A stretch of 64,000 bases of DNA from assembly GCA_028023455.1 (NCBI GenBank), contig JAQFVV010000055.1, positions 4,806,030-4,870,029 of the forward strand, in the 5' to 3' direction. The position numbers were made by a program, and so were the translations under genes. The notes below the pieces were generated by a model. That model did not search any database, was not told the DNA's origin, and was given only the letters and a program-made list of their open reading frames with translations. Positions 1 through 10,831 of the stretch are shown in pieces. The stretch comes from Epiperipatus broadwayi. Lineage: Eukaryota; Onychophora; Udeonychophora; Euonychophora; Peripatidae. Within the stretch, counting starts at the first letter, position 1. Each line of letters starts with the position of its first letter.

Positions 1-520
1 AATTTAGGTTCAAAACCTAAGACAGTTCCTCTTTTCAAAAGTCTCTATCTTGTACTTTGGTTTGAGAGTATCTTCAATGCTCCCAAGATATCATGGAGCT
101 AGTATAACAGCACTCCAGCACATCTCTATGATCTAAATTCCTGCTGTTTAAATTATATGATCTCTGTGCTAGTTAATAAGATTGAATATTACATAATTTC
201 TAATAGTTTGTAATATTAATATATAGTAAATTAAAAAATTTCATGAACATTAATATTTAGACAGAAATTAATGGATGTAACATGAATTAAGAAACATTGT
301 CATGCTCTCAAACGAAGACACTTTAGATTAGGCTAAATAACTGAATTTAGGTTTAAAAGATAAGGCCACTCTTTTCAAAAGTCTCTATCTTGTGATTTGG
401 TTTGAGAGTATTCTCAGTATTCAACAAGACATTGTTGAGCTAGTACAATAACACTATAGCACATTTGCTTAGGATATAAATCCCTGCTGTTTAAATTACA
501 AAATTGAATATTACATAAAT
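1..520. repeat. Direct repeat pair, period about 343 bp
   Basis: Bases 1-200 and about 344-520 share long blocks in the same order: a gaatttaggtt-like start, cttttcaaaagtctctatcttg, tttggtttgagagtat, gagctagta, and ctgctgtttaaatta near the end. It is two diverged copies of an unidentified repeat. No coding frame is evident, and the first copy may extend beyond the left edge. Bases 520-700 hold only AT-rich and TG-rich simple sequence. Confidence 0.7.
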
Positions 521-699
521 TTATTATTATTATTTTAACTTTAAATGTATATGTATTTCAATATATATGCAAATATACATATATATGTGTGTGTGTTGAA
601 ATGAAAGTTTTCATGGGTGAAAGATATTTTATGATGCATGTTTTTGGGAGTAGCTGTGTTTAACAGAATAAAATAAATTTATTATCATTTCAATAAGAT

Positions 700-1233
700 A
701 TGAAAAATATATAGTATTAATTATATGAATATAGTATATAGAATTGTTTCACTTGATTGGTGAGTATGAATATAGTATATAGAATTGTTTCACTTGATTG
801 GTGAGTAGTCCAATTTACATTTAGCAGGATTTTTTTATATTTATTTGTGTTAAGAAACTTTTCTAAATAGTTGGTAATTTTATTGTTTCATCGTGTTTAT
901 TAATGCAGTTTTTTTATTTTCAAAAAATTTCTATAGCTTCTCTAAATATTCTTTGATTGTGGTTATCACATGTGGATATGATTTGCAACAGCAGTACCTA
1001 AAACATGAAAAGGAGGTGCTGGAGATGTTGAGAATTTTCTTTACTGCATTAAAGTGTTTGTCTTTTCTAGCATTTATATGTTGATTGCATCTTCCTATTT
1101 ATGTAATTGGACACGTGGAATTTTATAGACGTTTTGGTCTTTGAAAGGGATTGCATCTTCAGGTTTGATTAGAATGTTATTAATCTTTTGCTCAGTAGAG
1201 AATGTTGCATTTTAGTACTTTTCTAATTTTATC
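700..1233 (-). pseudogene. Penelope-like element PLE-1, minus-strand copy, C-terminal part (broken)
   Basis: Read on the minus strand, this region matches the plus-strand PLE-1 copy at 2319-2700 and 10842-11027 block by block: the ACTGAGCAAAAGATTAATAA stretch, INARKD, then an FREAIEIF-like segment, then NKHD followed by IKLPTI. The EAIEI signature followed by a short basic/asparagine stretch and LPTIW is typical of the segment after the GIY-YIG domain in Penelope-like reverse transcriptases. In-frame stops and frameshifts are frequent, so it is dead. Its upstream part continues at 2186-2290 after an intervening insertion. No reverse-transcriptase motif is present. Family assignment is from motif memory, not a search. 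Confidence 0.7.
725..806. repeat. 41-bp tandem duplication
   Basis: Two exact consecutive copies of a 41-bp unit (725-765 and 766-806), beginning atgaatatagtatatagaat and ending ggtgagt. It lies inside the decayed PLE-1 copy; the other PLE-1 copy has this segment once, so the duplication happened after insertion. Confidence 0.9.
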
Positions 1234-2172
1234 AAATCCATTTACTTCTGTTTCTAATCACCACTCAATCCTTTTTTCTTTTCAAAATATACATTACATA
1301 TAACCATATAATTCTATAATTAAAACACTTCCTCTTTTCTTTACAAAAACTTTATTTATTGTATATATATATATATCCACTTGTTCCAACATTTCAACTA
1401 TTTTTACTTTATAGTCATTTTCAAGGATCTAGACCAAAAAAATATTACATTATAACAAACTTCATATAATAAAACCAAAAAGACCAAAAAAATAAATAAA
1501 TATAAAAACACAAAAAAATATATAAACCCCATAAAAATTAAAATAAATAAAATACATTAAAATCAATTAAATTAAAACATAAAATATACACCACACTTAC
1601 TTGTCTCCCTTCTCAAAAAATTTTCCCTTTTTACATTTTCTTTTATCCAAAATCCAATTGTTACAATAAAACACTTATTTCCTTCTTCTTTCTTATATAC
1701 TTCAAAATTATATTTATTTCCAAAAATAATTCTTTATGCATTACTTATCCAATTCTATTTAAAACAGGTTTATATCTTTTTATATATAAACTCTTTTACC
1801 ATTCTTTCTTTATATAATCTAATCCCCTCCAACATTTTAATCTTAAAATCTATATATCCAACTTCCTTACTATGTATATTTACATTAAAATTCCTATCTC
1901 TCAAATGCTGTTTCAATCTTGTCTCTAATTTGTTCTTTGTTGTACCAATATATGATACATCTTTATTATCTTTTTTACAATCCAAACACTCTATTTTATA
2001 AATACCATTCATATTTTCAACATTCCTATTTTTTACCATATTACCTAAATTATATTTCCTTTTATACACTGGTTTCAACAATAAACCACATTCCTTCCCA
2101 TATTTCTCATTCATATCCCTCATTATCTTTTTAGTTTTTGTAAAGAAAAGAGGAAGTGTTTTAATTATAGAA
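1234..2172 (-). mobile_element. 939-bp GIY-YIG insertion with 13-bp target duplication and 41-bp inverted repeats
   Basis: The exact 13-mer TTCTAATTTTATC lies at 1221-1233 and again at 2173-2185. Removing one copy and everything between restores continuity of the minus-strand PLE-1 sequence, so the insertion limits are well supported. Inside, a perfect 41-bp inverted repeat occupies 2133-2173 (the element's 5' edge on the minus strand) and 1311-1351 (77 bp before its 3' edge). The only open frame encodes a GIY-YIG domain. Bases 1440-1770 are A/T-rich tail with no gene. Penelope-like elements are known to carry GIY-YIG endonucleases and inverted partial copies of themselves, so a 5'-truncated member of a second Penelope family is the most likely identity. 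Confidence 0.75.
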
Positions 2173-2173
2173 T
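1311..2173. repeat. Perfect 41-bp inverted repeat arms (1311-1351 and 2133-2173)
   Basis: The left arm begins attctataattaaaacactt and ends ttctttacaaaaact; the right arm is its exact reverse complement. The arms enclose the GIY-YIG frame. The lack of any mismatch in 41 bp means the inverted copy formed at, or shortly before, insertion. Confidence 0.92.
1770..2123 (-). CDS. GIY-YIG endonuclease fragment of a Penelope-like element
   Basis: The frame is 117 codons. The GIY half is NGIYKIECLDC at about residues 39-49, the YIG half is SYIGTTKNKLETRLKQHLRD around residues 57-76, and the segment ends with LYKERMVKEF. The arginine after YIG and the glutamine-histidine pair fit the GIY-YIG nuclease fold. 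In Penelope-like elements this domain follows the reverse transcriptase and nicks the target. Here no reverse transcriptase lies upstream, so the protein would be only the nuclease tail, and an internal start codon is probably not natural. The frame has no stop, unlike nearby PLE-1 copies, so it is younger. Product in isolation is unlikely to be functional; domain identity is fairly sure. Confidence 0.75.
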   Translation of the reverse strand: MRDMNEKYGKECGLLLKPVYKRKYNLGNMVKNRNVENMNGIYKIECLDCKKDNKDVSYIGTTKNKLETRLKQHLRDRNFNVNIHSKEVGYIDFKIKMLEGIRLYKERMVKEFIYKKI

Positions 2174-2185
2174 TCTAATTTTATC

Positions 2186-2290
2186 TGTGGTTCCTTTTAT
2201 ATAAGGAATTCATATTCTATCAGAATCATTTATTTCTTTTTCAAGAAAAGAAACCAATCATATACATGAAATCTTACTAATAAATAGTTA
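2186..2290 (-). pseudogene. PLE-1 minus-strand copy, upstream fragment
   Basis: On the minus strand this encodes IPYIKGTTDKI, the same peptide found on the plus strand at about 2375-2410, with a stop just before it. It is the portion of the minus-strand PLE-1 copy lying upstream of the GIY-YIG insertion. The two PLE-1 copies thus sit head to head, meeting near 2290. Confidence 0.7.
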
Positions 2291-2318
2291 CAATATCACC
2301 AACTGTAAACAAAGCAAT

Positions 2319-2702
2319 GTGCAAAGCAGAAGCCCCACAAAAATAAAAAGAAATAATTGTAATAGAATATGCATTCCTTATATAAAAGGAACCACAGATA
2401 AAATTGGGAAGGCACTAAAATGCTACAACATAAAAACAACATTCTTGACTGAGCAAAAGATTAATAATATTATAATCAAACCTAAAGATGTAATTCCTTT
2501 AGAAGCCCAAGGAGTCTATAAAAATTCCACGTGCCCAATACATAAATATGAAGAAGCAATTCACATAAATGCTAGAAAAGATGAACACATTAATACAGTA
2601 AAAAAAACTCAACATCTTCAGCACTTGCACTCCATATTTTAGATACTGGCCATTGCATAGACTTTCTAAATACCAAAATCATATCCACATACAATAACCA
2701 TG
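2319..2702 (+). pseudogene. PLE-1 plus-strand copy, part 1 (linker to GIY-YIG region)
   Basis: The frame reads IPYIKGTTDKIGKALK, then TEQKINNIIIKPKD, then GVYK followed by CPIHKY and INARKDEH. This order is that of the region between the reverse transcriptase and the end of the GIY-YIG domain in Penelope-like elements. A frameshift near 2620 moves the sequence into a second frame that reads LHILDTGHCIDFLNTK and then runs into the LTR retrotransposon at 2703. The coding sequence resumes after that element at 10842. It is broken by the frameshift and the insertion. Confidence 0.72.
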
Positions 2703-5274
2703 TGTAACGGTAAGAAAAGTAGAGCTGCTTCAACCTAACCTAGAGATGCAGATAGAGGGGGTTCGAACCTCATTTACTTCTCTAGATTACTACTAAGTGA
2801 CTTACTCCCCAAACCTCATTAGAATTTAATCTTAATGTATGCCCAGTGGTCAGGGGGAGAAGAGACCATGAAAAGGAATTTGTACATATATAATGATCAG
2901 ATGTACATACGTATGCCACAAAAGAAAACAATACTAAGTGGTTTTATTTATAGTGAATGAAAGATAACAGAAACTTTTATTATTTACATTAAAAGAATTC
3001 ATACAATGCTTTATTAATAGTGTCACAGGCTATTTTCACTGCAACCGGATAGACATATATGAAAGATCCATTGATCGTAATGATAAGAACAGACAAAATT
3101 TTACATTATAATTTCTTCTTTAAAATATTCCAGCCAATGGAAGTGTTACATAAAAGAAATCAAGAGGGAGAGAGAGATGATTCATTAACTCTATGGATGG
3201 GGAACATGGAATTAAATAGGTGGTTAAACTCAACTAAACACTTTGGACCGGTTTGAATCATAGCCCTACTGATGATTAAAGAAAATGAGAAAGTAACCCC
3301 CAGCAGGAATTTCCAGCTATAATTGAAACATTTCGATGAGATTTTGAGAAAGATTTCCTAATAAATATAAATATACAAGACCATGCACAAAGGCGACAGC
3401 ATATAGTGGGCTGTGAGGCTCGAGACATAACAGTTACCAAGAGGTTAACACAAGACCGAATAGCTCTTCGTCTCTAAGCTAGGTTAGAAAAATGGAACCC
3501 ATTCACTAAACGCGTGACCCGGATTCAGGATCGGAGTTTTATTGCTTATGTCCAGTTACGTACATTGAAGGGACTGAGATCGACATGAGATCCAGAACAT
3601 TTTATTTATTTTAAGAAGATCCACATGTAGGTATGTTAACCTAAGCGAACTTGGCAAAAAGAAGCACTGTAATGTATGCTGAGCGTCCCAGTAGATCACC
3701 CGAGGCATGATACCATATAAATACGGTCAACAACCTTTAAATTTAAAAAGAAACCCTTTCAACTATCACTGAAAAATCCGCAGAAAAATAATAACTTCAC
3801 CTTTATAAAATTTGAATTACTAAAAAAACAAATGGGCGGATATTTTATTGATTTAGTTCAAGTTTAACCGACGAACCACAGAGACAATGCTATTTAATAA
3901 TCTTTAATACATATACATATTGTCAAAATGTACTCTCTCTTATTACTAAAATATAAATGCGAACGTTTTATTTCACGCTCCTTAAAATATAACTTTAAAT
4001 TTGTAACCCTTCATTGACTAAAATATAAAGGCATTTGATAAAGATTTCTTTTATATATATAAAAAAAATCAAATTAAAATATTGAAAAGTTTTCTAATAG
4101 AATATTTAGCAATTAAATCTTGATTTTAAAAATAGGGTTTTGCACCTTCTATGATTTGCTTCCTTTTTCTTTCCAAAATATCTATATAAAATAAATAACT
4201 TAATTACTGGAGTATAATGGCGGAAAGTTAAATGAAGTAATTTTCAATTAAATTTATAAAAGCTATCGCTGCCATTATATATGAACCCCACCCATTACGA
4301 TATAAAAAAAAAGAAAGGAAAGCAATTAATGAAATACCATTTTACAAGATATGAATACGTAGATTAAAAAAAACATATATATAAAAAAAACATAACTCTA
4401 GAGTGAATTTGTAAATTACAAAGAGATTTTTATGTGAATTTATGGTAACGTTACCGGTAACTCGATGGGGTGGGTCAAGATGAGTTCATTAGATGTTTAC
4501 CGCAAGTCTTCTCGGTTCTTCAACTTTGTTTTTCCATGTTTGAGGGCAGATATTCACGGATACAGGGCAGACACTTTAGTTCTCTGGCTGGCTTACATGA
4601 TTACGATTCCGGCCTCAGGAACAGCTCAGGAGAGCGAAGGCAAAGAGATTACATCCGCATTTTTGCAGAGCAACACATTTCTGGATTTTTATTTATATGC
4701 CGAAAGAATAGAGTGCAGCTTGAGGTAAGTACAGCATGCAAGAGTTTGCTATATTGTCCAATTTTTCAGCAAAATTTCTTCCAACAAAATTCTTAATATT
4801 TCTCTCTGACCTTCAGCACAGGTTACCCGCAAGCATAAGACCAAGAACAAAAGAAAAGTTCTTTATTTATACCCTTTTTTCCATTATGTTTTTAATCTGC
4901 TAATTAGTAGCGAATCATGCCCGTTGTTTCAAATTTTTCCTGTTATCTATTATTTTATCTGATTCAGAAAAATGTTTTATTAATTAATTCCTTTTCTTAA
5001 TGGATTCTATTTAATTAAGAAAATTTTTATCTTATCGAATTCTACCAAATATATTTTTAAAATAGTTGCAAATATAATTTTAACTTTCTATATTTTATTT
5101 TAGTAAATCTTTTCTCTTTAACACAATTCCTTCTTTAATTTAGGCAACTATTTGAGAAAACGATAAATTTATTTTGAAAAAGAAACATACATTCGCTGTG
5201 GTTGGACTTAGGGTCTTAGTTAGTCCACAGTGAATGGTGAAATGTGCATATATATATATATATGCACAGCTTCA
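2703..5274 (-). repeat. 3' LTR (2572 bp)
   Basis: It pairs with 8211-10837 over its whole length. About a dozen differences fall in the first 265 bp, mostly transitions; long stretches further in are nearly identical. The right copy has a roughly 25-bp extra segment near 9272-9296 and a much longer TA run. The terminus near 5190-5274 folds into a hairpin followed by the palindrome GTGCA(TA)nTGCAC. The LTR carries an antisense open frame at 4465-4728, treated here as non-coding. Confidence 0.88.
4444..4461. promoter_or_regulatory. Triple GGTAAC palindrome in LTR (also 9987-10004)
   Basis: GGTAAC, its inverse GTTACC, and GGTAAC again stand back to back, and all 18 bases are unchanged in the other LTR. 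It sits at the edge of the most GC-rich part of the LTR, where a promoter would be plausible. Binding-site function is inference; no factor is assigned. Confidence 0.35.
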
Positions 5275-5693
5275 TATTCCTAAAACCCATCAAAAAAAAA
5301 ATGACTAAAGCTACGGTTTTGTAGGGAGAAACAGAGTGATCCAGAAAGAGTGCTCCTATTATACAGAATATTAGTGTATTTACATGAAATAATACTGATA
5401 TGTGCAGTTTATAAAAACAAACCAAAAGTTTATAATAATACTGATAAATAGATTATATTAATAAAAAAAACTGAAAGTTTATCATAATACTGATATATAA
5501 ATTATATATATATATATTAAAAGAGAAGTATATAATAATATTGATTAATATATTATAACAATGCCAATATTTACAAAACATACACACACAAAAAAACTGA
5601 AAGCCTATAATATGATTTCATTGTCCATATGATGTGTCCTGGTCGTACCTTGGGGATCTTGTAAAAAAATTACTTTTGAATGGAGCACTCTAT
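5275..5693. other. Untranslated 3' interior of the LTR retrotransposon
   Basis: About 420 bp of AT-rich sequence between the protease frame stop and the 3' LTR. There are repeated motifs gataaatagattata / gatatataaattata. No coding frame, reverse-transcriptase motif or clear polypurine tract is seen. Confidence 0.6.
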
Positions 5694-6506
5694 TTAAACT
5701 ATTTTTTTTTCAATGGACCTTCCTCTCTGGGCCTTGTTATTAGCTCTCTGAGCTGTGTCCACTTTATTACCCTGTCTTCTATCCATTCTTTTGCTAGAAG
5801 TCAAGTTGAAATTCCTTATTAATGGTGCTCTGTTCTTTAGCTGTTTTCCTCTTATGTGTTCTGATGATGAAACTGGCTCATGGTTAGATCCCTTGGTCAG
5901 TGATTTTGGTATGGGTAAATGTGGTTTCAAACCTAGAACTGTGCTGCCACTTGATAAAGTAGTTTGTTTTGCCTGACCTGCCATGGTGCATTTTGGAAAT
6001 ATCTCGTGATCATTAAATTGATGAGTAAAACGCTTGAAGGCAAGGTGGGGTGTGCTCTGTCCTTCTATCTCTAATTCCATCTGGCCTTTTGTTTCATTTT
6101 TTGTTTGTTCAAGATTAGTTGGTTCATGTATGCAGCTTATATTGGTTCTCTCTTGGGTTTTACATTTGTGAAAATCTAACTTGTAAAAAGTAAACTTATT
6201 TTCCCTATAGTTTATTCCTGAGTCATGTCTTTCTAAGAAGTCCGACCCTAACAGTACATCATAAATCAAGCCTGGCATTATCTGAAATATATGTTTTACA
6301 TTTGTTGCTCCTATCTTAATATCCAGTCCCAAATGATGTGTTCCTATGTTGGCTTTTTCTCCATTGGCCAATATAGCATAAGATTTTCTCGGTGAGATCG
6401 GTAGTACATGAGTTCCTACTGTTGCATCCCACCATTCTTTTGAAACAAGGGAAACTTGATTGCCAGGGTTTTTTAAAGATTTAATTGGGAATTTTTTTAC
6501 AGTGCT
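5694..6506 (-). pseudogene. Retroviral-type aspartic protease frame with altered active site
   Basis: The frame stays open for 270 codons from 6506 and has no ATG near its beginning, as expected of a frame reached by frameshifting from gag. The protease fold is recognisable by VSLVSKEWW near the start and IYDVLLGSDFLERH about 70 residues later, the flap-to-end pattern of Ty3/Gypsy proteases. Where the catalytic Asp-Thr/Ser-Gly should stand, the sequence reads Asn-Pro-Gly, so the aspartate is lost. The remaining 150 residues are a lysine-, threonine- and glutamine-rich tail with no reverse transcriptase. It begins in a different frame from gag. It is likely inactive. Confidence 0.65.
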
Positions 6507-7282
6507 TTAATTGTGGGGCACTCCGAGAGTGGTGGTCTGTGATCATCTTCCAGTTTGCACATGAATGCTGATGCCACTCTTTCATTTCCCTCAATAATTT
6601 CTTCTGTTTCATCCTGGAGTTCTATCTGGGGTATATAAATTATAGGACCCATATTTTTCTGGAATTGCTATGTGTTTTGATCATCATCATAGCAGTTTCT
6701 GACAGCCGCCATCTGTATTTTGGGTGTGTCAATTCTTTTTCCTTTGTCTGCATGCTCTTTATTTAGGTTGCCAAAATCTATAGCAGTTAGTAAGTCTACC
6801 ATCTCATCAATTCCACAGTTGTGGCAGCCCAGCATCAATTGTTGTATGTGGAGAGGCATATTGTACCTTATTGTCCGAATAATCTGCCCCTCTGATAAGT
6901 GGAAAGCAGTCAATGATTTTAACAAAGACACTTGCCGCAAGAAAAACTGGGTGTGAGTTTCTCCTTTTGAAGTGCAGTACTTTTCTTGAGATATACGGTG
7001 CATTATTCCATCTTGCCTCTCTTCACTCCAAAAACTTTTAAGTAAGGCAATGTGGTAATCTGCAAATGTTACTGGTTTGTTACTTATACAGTCCCACCAA
7101 TTCCGGGCAGATCCATGTAAATGATTAACTGCAACTGATAACTTTTCAGCTTCTCTGAGTTCCTGGAACATGAACAGCTCTTGTAAACTTTGCAAGTGTG
7201 CCATGGGGTTTTCTCCTATGTCACCCCGAAAAGTTTTGATGTGGATAAATCTTGCCACCATTGGGTTGTCTGTTCTTTCCAT
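6497..7282 (-). pseudogene. Gag-like capsid frame with in-frame TAG
   Basis: From 7282 the frame encodes a Retrotrans_gag-like domain: FIHIKTFRGD, then NPMAHLQSLQELF, then GSARNWWD in the middle, and QMYNMPLHIQ-like sequence further on. The WWD after a short alanine-rich helix is typical of Ty3/Gypsy Gag. The frame meets TAG at 6668-6670, then continues open for about 56 codons to a TAA at 6497-6499, just where the protease frame opens. The base context after the stop is CAATTC. No zinc knuckle of the CCHC type is seen. Whether the TAG is a readthrough stop or simple decay cannot be told from one copy. Confidence 0.65.
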
Positions 7283-7287
7283 GACTT

Positions 7288-7527
7288 TTATGCTTTCTTT
7301 ATTTTCACATTGAGTACTTTATTCACATTTTGAAGACTCTCATTTCTTGGCTGATTCTCTTGTGTCGTTTTTGCTTCATTGTTTCTCTCTTCTTTCATCC
7401 TGTTGATTTCTGCTCTATATTGTCTACATTCTTCTTTGCATTCTTCTACTTTTTGTAACATAGTTTCCATCAATTTCCATACCCATTGTGGTTCCGGTGA
7501 ATCTATGTCTCCTTCTGGACTATACAT
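7288..7527 (-). pseudogene. N-terminal Gag segment, frameshifted
   Basis: This 79-codon frame is rich in Glu, Lys and Arg with a predicted coiled-coil look (VWKLMETMLQKVEECKEEC, then YRAEINRMKEER). It ends 6 bases before the ATG of the main Gag frame, in a neighbouring frame. A single-base indel, or a programmed shift, would join the two. Coiled-coil N termini are common in Gag of LTR retrotransposons. The first methionine at 7527 is preceded by AT-rich leader with no obvious competitor. Confidence 0.5.
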
Positions 7528-8210
7528 ATTTTCTAGAGAAATACGAATAGCTAAAAAAATATATATAAGAAAAAAATATTTGGTTTGCTGTTGTTTTTAG
7601 ACTTTGTACTAATACTATCCTTAAAATTTGTCTTATTTTTCTACTTTTACTTTTCAAAAATTTGCTTCACTCTCCCAACCATTCCTGCAACTGTCATCCT
7701 TTTTTAACCTGCCAGCTTTCTATCTATCTCTTATCCTATCCATAGTTCCTGCCCTATCCATGTTTATTTACTTATTTACTACCCTGTTCTGTGTGTTATA
7801 TATGTGACTATAACTATGTGTATTTGATATACACTTCAATAAAATATGATTACTACTGCCGGGGGGGGGGGGGTAAAAATTCTACTTGAGCCCATCTTTT
7901 CTCTGCTCCTTGTTTGATCACTCTGTCTCCCTTCCTAGCAAAAGAAAGAAAATACATTAATATCTGATTTGGTTTTAATTTTCAACCAAACTGATTGATT
8001 TCACATCTTGTAAACTGTACAACTGATAGCAAACACAGAAAGTGCAAAAGAAAAATATATAAACTTCTGTCATTCACTATATTTATTTTCAAAAAAAAAA
8101 AACACACAAAAAAAATTTCTTCTGATCATGAAATTCCTATTATTATATCTCAGGGTCTATCTCTAAACAGTAAGGCCACACTTGGGATGCCAGATTATAC
8201 AAAAAAAAAC
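7528..8210. other. 5' leader of the LTR retrotransposon
   Basis: Non-coding sequence between the 5' LTR and gag on the minus strand. It holds a run of 13 G (about 7861-7873) and a pyrimidine-rich stretch at 7610-7760. A weak primer-binding candidate starts with TGG at 8192 on the minus strand, but it is far from the LTR edge and I could not match it to a tRNA. Confidence 0.5.
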
Positions 8211-10780
8211 TGTAACGGTAAGAAAAGTAGAGCTGCTTTAACCTAACCTAGAGATGCAGATAGAGGGGGTTCGAACCTCACCTACTCCTCTAGATTGCTA
8301 CTAAGCGACTTACTCCCCAAACCTCACTAGAATTTAATCTTAATGTATGCCCGGTGGTCAGGGAGAGAAGAGACCACGAAAAGGAATTTTTACATATATA
8401 ATGATCAGATGTACATACGTATGTCACAAAAGAAAACAATACTAAGTGGTTTTATTTATAGTGAATGAAAGATAACAGAAACTTTTATTATTTACATTAA
8501 AAGAATTCATACAATGCTTTATTAATAGTGTCGCAGGCTATTTTCACTGCAACCGGATAGACATATATGAAAGATCCATTGATCGTAATGATAAGAACAG
8601 ACAAAATTTTACATTATAATTTCTTCTTTAAAATATTCCAGCCAATGGAAGTGTTACATAAAAGAAATCAAGAGGAGAGAGAGAGATGATTCGTTAACTC
8701 TATGGATGGGGCACATGGAATTAAATAGATGGTCAAACTCAACTAAACACTTTGGACCGGTTTGAATTATAACCCTGCTGATGATTAAAGAAAATGAGAA
8801 AGTAACCCCCAGCAGGAATTTCCAGCTATAATTGAAACATTTCGATGAGATTTTGAGAAAGATTTCCTAATAAATATAAATATACAAGACCATGCACAAA
8901 GGCGATAGCATATAGTGGGCTGTGAGGCTCGAGACATAACAGTTACCAAGAGGTTAACACAAGACCGGATAGCTCTCCGTCTCTAAGCTAGGTTAGAGAG
9001 AAAAATGGAACCCGTTCGCTAAACGCGTGACCCGGATTCAGGATCGGAGTTTTATTGCTTATGTCCAGTTACATACATTGAAGGGACTGAGATCGACATG
9101 AGATCCAGAACATTTTATTTATTTTAAGAAGATCCACATGTAGGTATGTTAACCTAAGCGAACTTGGCAAAAAGAAGCACTGTAATATATGCTGAGCAGC
9201 CCAGTAGATCACCCGAGGCACGATAGGCATATAAATATAGTCAATGACCTTTAAATTTAAAAAGAAACCCTCTGCAAAATATATATATTAAGAAAGCTCA
9301 ACTACCACTGAAAAATCCACAGAAAAATAGTAAGTTCACCTTTATAAAATTTGAATTACTAAAAAAAAACAAATGGGCGGATATTTTATTGATTTAGTTC
9401 AAGTTTAATCGACCAACCACAGAGACAATGCTATTTAATAATCTTTAATACATATACATATTGTCAAAATGTACTCTCTCTTATTACTAAAATATAAATG
9501 CGAACGTTTTATTTCACGCTCCTTAAAATATAACTTTAAATTTGTAACCCTTCATTGACTAAAATATAAAGGCATTTGATAAAGATTTCTTTTATATATA
9601 TAAAAAAATCAAATTAAAATATTGAAAAGTTTTCTAATAGAATATTTAGCAATTAAATCTTGATTTTAAAAATAGGGTTTTGCACCTTCTATGATTTGCT
9701 TCCTTTTTCTTTCCAAAATATCTATATAAAATAAATAACTTAATTACTGGAGTATAATGGCGGAAAGTTAAACGAAGTAATTTTCAATTAAATTTATAAA
9801 AGCTATCGCCGCCATTATATATAATAACCCCACCCATTACGATATAAAAAAAAAAGAAAAGAAAGCAATTAATGAAATACCATTTTACAAGATATGAATA
9901 CGTAGATTAAAAAAAACATATATATAAAAAAAACATAACTCTAGAGTGAATTTGTAAATTACAAAGAGATATTTATGTGAATTTATGGTAACGTTACCGG
10001 TAACTCGATGGGGTGGGTCAAGATGAGTTCATTAGATGTTTACCGCAAGTCTTCTCGGTTCTTCAACTTTGTTTTTCCATGTTTGAGGGCAGATATTCAC
10101 GGATACAGGGCAGACATGTTAGTTCTCTGGCTGGCTTACATGATTACGACTCCGGCCTCAGGAACAGCTCAGGAGAGCGAAGGCAAAGAGATTACCCCCG
10201 CATTTTTGCAGAGCAACACATTTCTGGATTTTTATTTATATGCCGAAAGAATAGAGTGCAGCTTGAAGTAAGTACAGCAAGCAAGAGTTCGCTATATTGT
10301 CCAATTTTTCAGCAAAATTTCTTCCAACAAAATTCTTAATATTTCTCTCTGACCTTCAGCACAGGTTACCCGCAAGCATAAGACCAAGAACAAAAGAAAA
10401 GTTCTTTATTTATACCCTTTTTTCCATTATGTTTTTAATCTGCTAATTAGTAGCGAATCATGCCCGTTGTTTCAAATTTTTCCTGTTATCTATTATTTTA
10501 TCTAATTCAGAAAAATGTTTTATTAATTAATTCCTTTTCTTAATGGATTCTATTTAATTAAGAAAATTTTTATCTTATCGAATTCTACCAAATATATTTT
10601 AAAAATAGTTGCAAATATAATTTTAACTTTCTATATTTTATTTTATTAAATCTTTTCTCTTTAACACAATTCCTTCTTTAATTTAGGCAACTATTTGAGA
10701 AAACGATAAATTTAGTTTGAAAAAGAAACATACATTCACTGTGGTTGGACTTAGGGTCTTAGTCCACAGTGAATGGTGAA

Positions 10781-10831
<51 letters not shown>

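Noticed and set aside
2740-2790. tRNA gene suggested by gggggttcgaacctc in the LTR
   Set aside because: Only a T-arm-like part exists; no acceptor stem, D arm or anticodon arm fits around it.
8175-8192. Primer-binding site for the LTR element
   Set aside because: It starts 18 bases from the LTR edge, and its sequence does not match a tRNA 3' end I know; kept only as a weak note.
10008-10271. Open frame in the LTR as a gene
   Set aside because: It is repeated in both LTRs with only replacement changes, is antisense to the element, and matches no domain.
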